Below are positions 1 through 7,330 of a stretch of 64,000 nucleotides of DNA, in pieces. A program made the translations under genes and the position numbers. Origin of the DNA: Asaia bogorensis NBRC 16594 (lineage in GTDB: Bacteria > Pseudomonadota > Alphaproteobacteria > Acetobacterales > Acetobacteraceae); assembly GCF_001547995.1 (NCBI RefSeq), contig NZ_AP014690.1:124001-188000 (forward strand). Direction: 5' to 3'. Numbering within the stretch: the stretch's first letter is position 1; the number at the start of each line of letters is the position of its first letter. The notes beneath the pieces were generated by a model that was not told where the DNA came from, made no database searches, and saw nothing but the letters and a program-made list of their open reading frames with translations.

Positions 1-141
1 TTTCCCGCAAGCCCGGGATCCTTTGCCTCGTCACGTAACGGCTGAACCAGACAGCGCCCCTGTTGCATGGGATCGCTGTCAGAGGCGATCACCGGGCGAT
101 GGTCATGGCGGTTTTGCGATCCATCACCCTTTGCCGATGCG
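1..141. other. Window edge with no recognised gene
   Basis: Downstream of the methylenetetrahydrofolate reductase stop (142-144) the minus strand has a frame that stays open to the window edge. It could start at an ATG at 68 or a GTG at 92, giving at most about 30 residues inside the window. Neither start has a convincing ribosome binding site and the residues do not suggest a family. It may be the start of the next gene of the methionine cluster or chance. Confidence 0.2.
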
Positions 142-1005
142 CTAGCCAATCCAGTCCATGGTGCGCCCGAGATTACCGAACGGGTAGAAATGCAGGCTGA
201 CCGGGCCATGCGCGTCGGCCAGCTGCTCTTCAAGCTGGGTGATCAGCTGGTCCGGTCCGGCGCTTCCCAGTAACTTGCCAAGCGATATGCCATATCGGGA
301 AAGCACGGAGGCAGAGGCCCCTACCCCGCAGCGTGCGGCAAAACGTAGCAGGGAGGCGATCGACGCAGGTCCCGGAACGCCTATTCTGACGTGGCATGTG
401 ATCCCACGTTCACGCAGGCGCATGAGCCACGCCATGATGGCCTGAGCATCGAAGCCGAATTGCGTGACGATTTCGGGCGTCATGCCCCGTGCCTCGATAT
501 CGCGGCATTTATGCTGCAACACCGTCCAGCCTTGTTCAGGCGTCATGAGGGGATGGCCTTCAGGATACCCCCCGATACCGACAACCCTGATCCCTGCTTT
601 CTCGAACAGGCCGGTTGCCAGCAGGGCAGCGCTGTCGGCAAAAGGGCCTGCAGGCTCGGACGGGTCCCCTGCGACAATGAAGCATCGCTCAATCTCGGCC
701 TCGGCCACCATCTGTGCCAGCAGGGTCTCGCAGGCCGCTTTCGAGGCAAGGCGTCGGGCGGAGAAATGCGGCACAGGAAGCAGGCCAAGGGTCCTGATGG
801 TGCGGATGGCCTCCAGACGCGCTGCTTGCGTGTCATTGGCCAGATGAGGGATCATGACAGGTGTGACTGGCCCCAGGGGCGATGTTCCCGATGACATCAT
901 GCCTTTCAGGGATGGCAGATCCCTGGTCGTGACTTCGAGCGAAAAGCGCCAGAGCCGATCCGGGTTGTGTGCCCCGTCCGTTTTCCCCGTTGATTGCACT
1001 GTCAT
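142..1005 (-). CDS. Divergent methylenetetrahydrofolate reductase (MetF-like)
   Basis: A 287-residue TIM-barrel protein of the methylenetetrahydrofolate reductase family, which uses a flavin to reduce 5,10-methylene-THF to 5-methyl-THF. Recognisable family blocks are FSLEV near the N-terminus (carrying the catalytic Glu), AGDPSEPAGPF, GGYPEGHP and TQFGFD, each matching a MetF block, but overall similarity to E. coli MetF is low. I chose the ATG at 1005 because AGGGGAA lies just upstream and it begins 25 bases after the flavin reductase stop; an upstream ATG at 1128 would overlap that gene by about 100 bases. It is the last gene of the metR-mesX-mesD-flavin reductase run. Its presence in an operon for folate-independent methionine synthesis is odd, so its true substrate is open. 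Confidence 0.8.
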   Translation of the reverse strand: MTVQSTGKTDGAHNPDRLWRFSLEVTTRDLPSLKGMMSSGTSPLGPVTPVMIPHLANDTQAARLEAIRTIRTLGLLPVPHFSARRLASKAACETLLAQMVAEAEIERCFIVAGDPSEPAGPFADSAALLATGLFEKAGIRVVGIGGYPEGHPLMTPEQGWTVLQHKCRDIEARGMTPEIVTQFGFDAQAIMAWLMRLRERGITCHVRIGVPGPASIASLLRFAARCGVGASASVLSRYGISLGKLLGSAGPDQLITQLEEQLADAHGPVSLHFYPFGNLGRTMDWIG

Positions 1006-1030
1006 GGCGTTCCCCTGCCCGTTATGGGGA

Positions 1031-1582
1031 TCATGTCCTGTGTTGTCGTTCAGGGCTGCATGAATCTGGAGAGGCGATGGATTTGAACTGTCCGGCATGA
1101 TGCAGGAGCGGGCGTGCGGCCTTGTCATGGGTCATGCTGCATACCTGACCGATCAGTATGACATGATCTCCCGCCGTTACCTGCTGCACGAGATCCGTGG
1201 TGAAGACCGCCCCTGCGCCTTTCAGAACCGGCAAGCCGTCGCACGGCTCGAACAGATCCTGCAATGCGTCGTTGCGTCGTCCCGCAAAATGCATGGCATG
1301 GGCCTCCATATCCTGCGCGAGGACACTGACGGCAAACCGGCCAGCATGGAGGACCCGCGCCAGAAGCGTGGAACGCGCACCAACACAGACACCAATCAGG
1401 GGTGGGTCGAGCGAGACCGACATGAAAGCGCTGACCGTCATGCCGTGATCGCCCTCCTCTGTGCGGGTCGTCACAACCGTGACGCCGGTCGCGAACTGCC
1501 CACAGCAGGCGCGCAGGGCTTTTGGATCAAGGCTGTTTTGGGCCTGGATGTCTGGACTGGGCTTCAGGGGGGCTTCTGTCAT
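1031..1582 (-). CDS. Flavin reductase family protein (FMN-binding split barrel)
   Basis: A 183-residue protein of the flavin reductase-like split-barrel family, which reduces FMN or FAD with NAD(P)H and hands it to a partner. Family signatures are LRACCGQFATGVTVVTT near residue 25, then MTVSAFMSVSLDPPLIGVCV, and a C-terminal HVILIGQV strand. The start at 1582 (MTEAPLKP) is preferred over the upstream ATG at 1636, whose extra residues are not family-like. It lies 133 bases downstream of mesD and 25 bases upstream of the reductase gene. In this setting it could supply reduced flavin to MesX, MesD or the MetF-like protein; that is inference. Confidence 0.85.
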   Translation of the reverse strand: MTEAPLKPSPDIQAQNSLDPKALRACCGQFATGVTVVTTRTEEGDHGMTVSAFMSVSLDPPLIGVCVGARSTLLARVLHAGRFAVSVLAQDMEAHAMHFAGRRNDALQDLFEPCDGLPVLKGAGAVFTTDLVQQVTAGDHVILIGQVCSMTHDKAARPLLHHAGQFKSIASPDSCSPERQHRT

Positions 1583-1715
1583 GATTTCTGCCGAATCTTC
1601 GTTTAATGAGCGCGGCAAATGCGGCCCTGCCGCCATTGGGGCCGAATCCTGAAAACAGGCCGGTCAGCTTTCGCGGCCAACCGGCATCGTCTCGCTCATG
1701 ATCGAGAGGGTGGGA

Positions 1716-2747
1716 TCAGGCGCAGGTCAGCTCGCGACGGACGATCTCGGCACCGGCGGCGAGAGCCTGAAGTTTGCCTCTGGCCACGTTGCGTGAAAGC
1801 GGCGCCATGCCGCAATTCGTGCAGGGGCAGAGATTTTCGGCATTAACAAACTGAAGCGCCTTGCGCAGGGTATCCGCAACTTCTTCCGGGGTTTCGATGT
1901 GGTTGCTTGCGACATCGATGGCCCCGACCATCACCTTCTTGCCACGCAGCAATTCGATCAGTTCCATCGGCACGTGGGAGTTCTGGCATTCCAGCGACAC
2001 GAGATCGATGTTCGAGGCCTGCAGCTTCGGGAAGGTGCGTTCGTACTGGCGCCATTCATGGCCCAGCGTCTTTTTCCAGTCTGTATTGGCCTTGATGCCA
2101 TAGCCGTAGCAGATATGGACGGCGGTCTGGCATTTCAGCCCTTCGATGGCGCGCTCCAGCGTGGCAATGCCCCAGTCATTGACCTCGTCGAAAAACACGT
2201 TGAAGGCTGGCTCATCGAACTGGATGATATCCACGCCGGCCTGCTCCAGCTCACGGGCTTCGGCATTGAGAATGGCGGCAAATTCCCAGGCCAGTTTCTC
2301 GCGGCTTTTGTAGTGCGCGTCATACAGCGTGTCGATCATGGTCATGGGGCCGGGCAGTGCCCATTTGATCGGCGCCTTGGTCTGCTGACGCAGGAATTTT
2401 GCATCCTCGACAAAAACCGGCTTCTCACGCGCGACCGCGCTTACGACCGTGGGCACGCTGGCTTCGTAGCGGTTGCGGATGGTGACGATCTCGCGCTTCT
2501 CGAAATCGACACCGGCGAGGTGCTCGATGAAGGTAGTGACAAAATGCTGGCGTGTCTGCTCGCCGTCGCTGACGATATCGACGCCTGCCACCTGCTGCTC
2601 AAGCAGCGAGACGCGAAGCGCATCCTGTTTGGCCTCAACCAGAGCCTCGCCCTCCATTTTCCAGGGGGACCAGAGCTTTTCTGGCTCGGCAAGCCATGAG
2701 GGCTTTGGCAGGCTGCCAGCTGTTGCAGTGGGGAGAAGCTTCTTCAT
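1716..2747 (-). CDS. mesD: MesD-type core methionine synthase
   Basis: A 343-residue protein equivalent to only the catalytic C-terminal half of cobalamin-independent methionine synthase MetE, which is about 750 residues. The zinc/homocysteine site is intact: His211 and Cys213 in AVHICYG, Glu253 in LVSLECQ and Cys312 in CTNCGMAPL, with the DEPA motif at 178-181. The MetE N-terminal domain needed for binding polyglutamyl-folate is absent. Core MetE proteins fall into the MesA-MesD families of folate-independent methionine synthases; the MesD type is genetically tied to a DUF1852 partner (MesX) and to oxygen. Here the DUF1852 gene lies 61 bases upstream, which makes MesD the best call. The natural methyl donor is not known to me. 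Confidence 0.88.
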   Translation of the reverse strand: MKKLLPTATAGSLPKPSWLAEPEKLWSPWKMEGEALVEAKQDALRVSLLEQQVAGVDIVSDGEQTRQHFVTTFIEHLAGVDFEKREIVTIRNRYEASVPTVVSAVAREKPVFVEDAKFLRQQTKAPIKWALPGPMTMIDTLYDAHYKSREKLAWEFAAILNAEARELEQAGVDIIQFDEPAFNVFFDEVNDWGIATLERAIEGLKCQTAVHICYGYGIKANTDWKKTLGHEWRQYERTFPKLQASNIDLVSLECQNSHVPMELIELLRGKKVMVGAIDVASNHIETPEEVADTLRKALQFVNAENLCPCTNCGMAPLSRNVARGKLQALAAGAEIVRRELTCA

Positions 2748-2808
2748 GAACTATGACTCTTCAGAGGGATGGCCCGCAGGGGCGGCTTAGTGATGCTGAA
2801 TGAAGGGC

Positions 2809-3786
2809 TCAGGCGGCGTATCGGCTGGACCATTGCTCGAGAAGGGTTTTGTGCGGCGTAATGAAATGCTCGCCTGCAAATCGTCCCTGCTCGATAGCGA
2901 GGCGCGTGCGCTCCTCGCGGTCATAGACTACACGGGTGTTGGAATAATCGTTCTGGCGCAGGCTGGGCTTGTAGCGTGAGGCGGCAGCCGAGTTCGCGTT
3001 GTAGATTTCCGGACGATAGATACGCTGGAATGTCTCCATCGTGCTGATCGTGCTGATCAGTTCGAGAGGCGTATAATCATTGAGCAGATCGCCAGAGAAA
3101 TAGAAGGCGAGGGGCGCGACGCATCCGGGCGGCATGAAATAGCGCACCTGCATTCCCATCTTGCCAAAATAGCTTTCGGTCAGTGAGGTCTCGGTGGGTG
3201 TGTATTCCACGCCCAGCACGGGATGCTCATTGGTGGTACGGGTATAGATCTTGTTTTCAGAAACGCTCAGGCAGATCACGGGGGGCTTCGTGAAATGGGC
3301 CGCGTAGACCTCCGAGGCGATGAAAGCCTTGAAGATCCTGCCATGCAGAAGGCCGAAATCATCGGGAACCGAAAAACTGTCACGTCCGCGATTATGCTCG
3401 GGCAGGAGTACGCTGAAATCATAATCGCGCACATAGGATGAGAAATTATTGCCTACGATGCCCTCTATGCGCTTGCCATTGGTCCGGTCGATGATCGTGG
3501 TCCGGAGAAGTTCGATGGCAGGAAAGCTCTCACCGGACCCGGTGATATCCATGTCGACGGAGACGATATCGAGTTCGAGCGCATAGCGATGACCCTCAGG
3601 GTTGTCCCATCGAGCGAGATCGTTAAAGCGATGATCGATCATGTGCAGCGCCGCCCGCAGGTTTTCCTGACGGGATTCACCTCTCGCGAGATTGGCGAAA
3701 TTGGTGGTCAGCCGCGTACCGGGAGCCGGCGCATAGTTTTCGTCAAACCGGAGGCTTTTGACCTTGAAGGTGAAATCGCGGGTCAT
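2809..3786 (-). CDS. mesX: MesX (DUF1852 family), partner of MesD
   Basis: A 325-residue protein of family DUF1852. Recognition rests on the N-terminal pattern FTFKVKSLRFDENY followed by RLTTNFANLARG and the later SESYFGKMGMQVRYF-like region. In Acinetobacter this family (MesX) is needed with MesD for methionine synthesis independent of methyl-folate, in the presence of oxygen; its chemistry is unknown to me. The start at 3786 (MTRDFTFK) matches the family; an in-frame ATG at 3828 adds 14 residues unlike it. It is the first gene after a promoter-like region with a TATAAT box and a 21-bp palindrome, and precedes mesD by 61 bases, so the two are almost surely co-transcribed. Confidence 0.88.
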   Translation of the reverse strand: MTRDFTFKVKSLRFDENYAPAPGTRLTTNFANLARGESRQENLRAALHMIDHRFNDLARWDNPEGHRYALELDIVSVDMDITGSGESFPAIELLRTTIIDRTNGKRIEGIVGNNFSSYVRDYDFSVLLPEHNRGRDSFSVPDDFGLLHGRIFKAFIASEVYAAHFTKPPVICLSVSENKIYTRTTNEHPVLGVEYTPTETSLTESYFGKMGMQVRYFMPPGCVAPLAFYFSGDLLNDYTPLELISTISTMETFQRIYRPEIYNANSAAASRYKPSLRQNDYSNTRVVYDREERTRLAIEQGRFAGEHFITPHKTLLEQWSSRYAA

Positions 3787-3897
3787 GATGGGCGGGTATC
3801 CTCTGCTGGAACCTGTTTTCCGCGCCACGTTGAGAGTGCCGCCGCGCGGTGCGAGCGAGGCCCGTTTATCTGGCGTGACCCATCATGAAGACAAATG

Positions 3898-3933
3898 ATT
3901 ATAATTCGTCATAACATGACAATCTGTCATGTT
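3898..3933 (-). promoter_or_regulatory. mesX promoter with 21-bp palindromic operator
   Basis: On the minus strand a perfect TATAAT hexamer sits at 3903-3898. Just upstream is a perfect inverted repeat at 3913-3933 with 9-base arms AACATGACA and TGTCATGTT around the spacer ATC, so it covers the expected -35 position. The gap between metR (ends 3997) and mesX (starts 3786) is 211 bases, enough for an independent promoter. MetR or a SAM-sensing repressor are candidate binders; the arms do not match the E. coli MetR consensus TGAA-N5-TTCA closely. Confidence 0.55.
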
Positions 3934-3996
3934 TATCCTTGTCGTGTCAGAAAGACACGCGGGATGCTGTAGGCCCGGCGCCGTTGATCATCGGCG

Positions 3997-4875
3997 TCAT
4001 GAGTCGATTTTGACACTGGCTGCCAGTTTGATGAATCCGTCCAGATATGGGGGTGCCGTACCTGTGCGGTGGCCCAGATGGATGGATTTGAGAATTCCGT
4101 TACCAATCCTGACTCCTTTCACCCCTTTCACCTTGCGTAGCAGCCAGTCCGGTGTGGCGCTGACAGCCCGTCCGGATGCCACAAGGCGCAGCATCAGATC
4201 GGTGGTTTCTACCGTGCGGTGCCGCCGCGGCAGGGCGTGGGCCGGGACGAGGAATTGCGTGTAGATATCAAGCCGCTCGCGCGAGACAGGATAGGTGATC
4301 AGCGTCTCGGTTGTGAGGTCAGAAGGCTCGATATGGTGTTTCTGCGCCAGAGGGTGCGTGTCGGACACGGCCAGTACGAGCTCGTAGTCGAAGACGGGCG
4401 TGAAGGTGAGTTCCTGGCGCGCAATCGGATCGGGCGTGACGAGAATATCGATTTCATGGCCGAGCAGAGCCGTCAGTCCGCCAAACTGGAAGGCGGTCGT
4501 GACGTCGAGTTCGACATCAGGCCACGCAGCAAGAAAGGGATCGACCACCTGCATCAGCCAGTCCTGACAGGGGTGACATTCCATACCGATACGGATCGAG
4601 CCCCGTCGACCGCGCGCGTAATCTTCCAGCACACCGGCGCCATGCTCAAGCTGCGGCAGGACGCGCTGGGCGAGCCCGAGCAGATAGTCTCCGGCGAGGG
4701 TAAAGCGCAATTTGTGGCCTTCGCGCTCGAACAGCTTGACGCTGTATCGGTCCTCGAAACGGCGGATGGCATGACTGACGGCAGACTGGGTCAGGCATAA
4801 TTGCTCTGCTGCCTGTGTCAGGCTGCCGGTGCGATGGATTTCACGCAAAATGGCCAGCGGCTGAATGTCGATCAT
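3997..4875 (-). CDS. metR: LysR-family regulator MetR
   Basis: A 292-residue LysR-type regulator. The N-terminal winged helix covers about residues 1-60 (LAILREIHRTGSLTQAAEQL, QSAVSHAIRRFE). The effector domain carries blocks diagnostic of MetR: IGMECHPCQDWL near 97-108, FQFGG, PVFDYELVLAVSDTHPLA and TLITYPVSRERLDIYTQFL. MetR activates methionine-synthesis genes with homocysteine as coinducer. It is encoded immediately upstream of mesX in the same direction, which supports control of the mesX-mesD unit. A near-consensus TGAA-N5-GTCA lies at 4882-4894, a few bases before its own start, consistent with autoregulation as known for E. coli MetR. Confidence 0.88.
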   Translation of the reverse strand: MIDIQPLAILREIHRTGSLTQAAEQLCLTQSAVSHAIRRFEDRYSVKLFEREGHKLRFTLAGDYLLGLAQRVLPQLEHGAGVLEDYARGRRGSIRIGMECHPCQDWLMQVVDPFLAAWPDVELDVTTAFQFGGLTALLGHEIDILVTPDPIARQELTFTPVFDYELVLAVSDTHPLAQKHHIEPSDLTTETLITYPVSRERLDIYTQFLVPAHALPRRHRTVETTDLMLRLVASGRAVSATPDWLLRKVKGVKGVRIGNGILKSIHLGHRTGTAPPYLDGFIKLAASVKIDS

Positions 4876-4881
4876 GATCCA

Positions 4882-4894
4882 TGAATATCCGTCA
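4882..4894. promoter_or_regulatory. Possible MetR half-consensus site upstream of metR
   Basis: The 13 bases TGAATATCCGTCA match the known E. coli MetR consensus TGAA-N5-TTCA at seven of eight fixed positions. The site lies 7 bases upstream of the metR start codon, which would favour negative autoregulation. A short motif like this can arise by chance. Confidence 0.3.
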
Positions 4895-5101
4895 GGTTTC
4901 CCTCATCTGTGATGAATTTCAGGCAGGAATCAAGCAGGCGATCTGGCGTGATCACGATCAGGGAGCGCGAACGGCGTCTCTCTGGCCCCGACACGTTCGG
5001 CAGGGAAATGGCGGTTTTCGTCGCATTGAGCGTGGTGAGTGGTCAAAGGCAAGCTGGCGCAGCCCTTATGGGATACGCCAGCAAGGTCACGATCTGCCGG
5101 C

Positions 5102-5995
5102 TCACGCCGCCTGAGGGCTCAGATTAGCAACGTCGCTCAGCAAGCTGGCCCCAACGGGCTGCCAGCCAAGGCGTTGCTGTGTCTTCTGACTCGAAGCCGT
5201 CATGTCCTTGCTGACGAAGCTATATAACCAGCCGAAATGAGCCATTGCCTCATCCTCGCTCAGTCCGGTGACGGGCAAGCCAAGAGTTTGCCCGATCCTT
5301 TCCGCAATGGCGCGTACCGACACACCTTCTTCCGCCGTTGCATGATAGCGTGCGCCGTGGGCCTGCTTTTCAAGGGCCAGACGATAGAGTGTGACGGTGG
5401 CCGAAACAGGGGCTGCCGACCAGCGATAATCCGTGTCCGCAATATAGGCGGAACGCCCTGTCTCGCGGGCGAGCTGGATCAGAAATGTCACGAGGCCCTG
5501 ACGCGCCGTATCGTGAATTTGCGACAGACGCACCAGCGAGACATTCCGGCCGCGATCAATCATCCCCTGCGCTGCGATTTCTGAAATGACCCTTGGATTC
5601 TTGTGCTGGGCGTTGAACACATCCTCATCCGCGCACGCGCCGGGATGAGCTTCGCCGAACAGCGTTGTGGAGGTGATTACAAAGGGGCGGTTCGAGCCCT
5701 CAAGCGCCTCACCGATGGCGTCGATAGCGCGTCGGTCTTTCTCGCAATTGGCAAGATAATGCGCGAAGTCATGGTCGAACGCGGTATGGATCACGCCGTC
5801 GCTTCCTGCCGCTCCTGCGCGCAGGCTGGCGAGATCCTCCAGATCGCCGTGCAGCGCTTCTGCACCTGCAGCCTGGAGCCTTTGTGCGCCAGTCGTCGAG
5901 CGCGTCAGGCCGAGCACCTGATGGCCTGCCCCAATAAGTTCCGCAACGAGTTTGGCGCCGATAAAACCGTTCGCCCCGGTCAGAAAAACGCGCAT
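5102..5995 (-). CDS. NAD(P)-dependent epimerase/dehydratase-like SDR protein
   Basis: A 297-residue extended short-chain dehydrogenase/reductase. The Rossmann nucleotide-binding motif GANGFIGAKL is at residues 7-16, followed by GDLEDL and the substrate region. The usual catalytic YxxxK is not evident (STTLFGEAHPG takes its place), so it may be a NmrA-like or atypical member. The gene diverges from an MmyB-type helix-turn-helix regulator across about 100 bases, a common arrangement in which the regulator controls the dehydrogenase. The substrate cannot be read from the sequence. Confidence 0.8.
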   Translation of the reverse strand: MRVFLTGANGFIGAKLVAELIGAGHQVLGLTRSTTGAQRLQAAGAEALHGDLEDLASLRAGAAGSDGVIHTAFDHDFAHYLANCEKDRRAIDAIGEALEGSNRPFVITSTTLFGEAHPGACADEDVFNAQHKNPRVISEIAAQGMIDRGRNVSLVRLSQIHDTARQGLVTFLIQLARETGRSAYIADTDYRWSAAPVSATVTLYRLALEKQAHGARYHATAEEGVSVRAIAERIGQTLGLPVTGLSEDEAMAHFGWLYSFVSKDMTASSQKTQQRLGWQPVGASLLSDVANLSPQAA

Positions 5996-6093
5996 GATCC
6001 AGTTTCCTTGGTTGTCAGAGCATGATCATGGCGGCCATAGTCATCCTGTTACAGTAGTGACGTTATCATAGTATCAGCACTGACAGGCTTGCC

Positions 6094-6963
6094 GTGACAT
6101 CTCCCACCGCCCTTGGCGCCTATCTGCGAGACAGGCGTGATCGTCTCGATCCGGCGGCTTTTGGCTTTCCCGCCACAAGGCGACGCACGCCGGGGCTGCG
6201 CCGGGAGGAAGTCGCGCAACGCGCCAATATCAGCCCCACATGGTACACCTGGCTTGAGCAGGGGCGGGCGGGTTCGCCCTCGGCGGATGTGCTCGATCGT
6301 ATTGCCAAGGGGATGCTGCTGACCGAAGCAGAGCGGGAGCATCTGTATATGCTGGCGCTTGGGCATCCGCCGGAACGGCGGTACAGGGCGGCCGAAGGCA
6401 TCACGCCGCGGCTGCAACGCGTGCTTGATGCGCTCACCTGGAGCCCAGCCATCGTCAAGACGCCCCTGTGGGATGTCGTTGCCTGGAACAGGGCTGCGTC
6501 CTGTGTGCTCACGGATTACAGCAAGCTGGCGCGGGAAGACCGCAATATCCTCAAGATCGTCTTTTGTACGCCCCGTATACGCGCGATGCAGACGGACTGG
6601 TCGAGCCTCGCCTATTCGGTGGTCGCGGCTTTTCGTGCCGATGTGGTGCGGGCCGGTGCTTCTGCCGAGATCGACAGGCTTGTTGCTGAGCTGAGCGCTG
6701 CCAGCCCGGATTTCGCGGCGCTCTGGCAGCATAATGACGTGTTGCAGCAGGGTGAGGGAACCAAGCGCCTGCAACATCCTGCGGTGGGGTTGATCGAACT
6801 CGAATATTCAGGGTTCGCTGTCGATGGGCGGCCAGATCTTGGCCTGATCATCTATAATCCGGCCACGGAAGGCGATCTCGAGCGCATCCAGCGCCTTATG
6901 GCAGAGACATTTCCGGACAGTGGCGTCCCGGTGGCTGACCGGGGGTGGCGCGCACTGATGTGA
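6094..6963 (+). CDS. Helix-turn-helix regulator with MmyB-like ligand domain
   Basis: A 289-residue regulator. The N-terminal XRE-type helix-turn-helix spans about residues 7-80 with the strongly conserved TPGLRREEVAQRANISPTWY type core and LEQGR. The rest (from about 105) is the MmyB-like ligand domain, recognisable from TPLWDVVAWNRAA and the C-terminal LIIYNPATEGD region. The GTG start at 6094 is preceded by CAGG. It diverges from the SDR gene at 5995, which is its most likely target. Confidence 0.85.
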   Translation: MTSPTALGAYLRDRRDRLDPAAFGFPATRRRTPGLRREEVAQRANISPTWYTWLEQGRAGSPSADVLDRIAKGMLLTEAEREHLYMLALGHPPERRYRAAEGITPRLQRVLDALTWSPAIVKTPLWDVVAWNRAASCVLTDYSKLAREDRNILKIVFCTPRIRAMQTDWSSLAYSVVAAFRADVVRAGASAEIDRLVAELSAASPDFAALWQHNDVLQQGEGTKRLQHPAVGLIELEYSGFAVDGRPDLGLIIYNPATEGDLERIQRLMAETFPDSGVPVADRGWRALM

Positions 6964-7207
6964 TGTGTCGGATGCGGGCAAGCCGCGGCTAGAGGCTCAA
7001 GACGCCGCTGGCGGATAATCGTGTTTGAACGAGCGACACGGTTTGCCTGTAAGGGATTGGCCGTGAACTTCCCGACTCTGCCGGGGGGCAGGATAACAGA
7101 CGAACAGGCAGTGAAATGCCAGACTGTCCGACTTGAAACGCTGTTCTGTTTTTTAGGAATTCCGCATCTGCGTCATCGCTTTGTACCGAAAAATCCGGCC
7201 TGTAGCG

Positions 7208-7283
7208 TGGTGTCCCGTACGGGATTCGAACCCGTGTTACCGCCGTGAAAGGGCGGTGTCCTAGGCCTCTAGACGAACGGGAC
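7208..7283 (-). tRNA. tRNA-Glu (anticodon TTC)
   Basis: A 76-nt cloverleaf on the minus strand. The acceptor stem pairs GTCCCGT with ACGGGAC and the CCA end is encoded (7210-7208). The anticodon stem-loop CCGCCCTTTCACGGCGG presents TTC, and the T-loop has the standard GGTTCGAATCC. The body closely resembles E. coli tRNA-Glu, but with A as discriminator base. Confidence 0.97.
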
Positions 7284-7309
7284 TGGAGGCGTGAGCGGCT
7301 GATTATCCC

Positions 7310-7325
7310 ACCCCCGGATGGGGGT
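7310..7325. other. Short GC hairpin between tRNA-Glu and recJ
   Basis: ACCCCC and GGGGGT flank a GGAT loop just outside the recJ stop codon. No T-run follows on either strand, so it is a transcript-end hairpin or processing signal at best. Confidence 0.35.
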
Positions 7326-7330
7326 CAACC

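Noticed and set aside
1899-2699. Long plus-strand frame (266 codons) inside mesD
   Set aside because: It is the reverse reading of mesD; no homology or ribosome site, and mesD has intact catalytic residues.
3829-3996. SAM riboswitch before mesX
   Set aside because: No recognisable SAM-I or SAM-II pattern; the palindrome explains the main structure.
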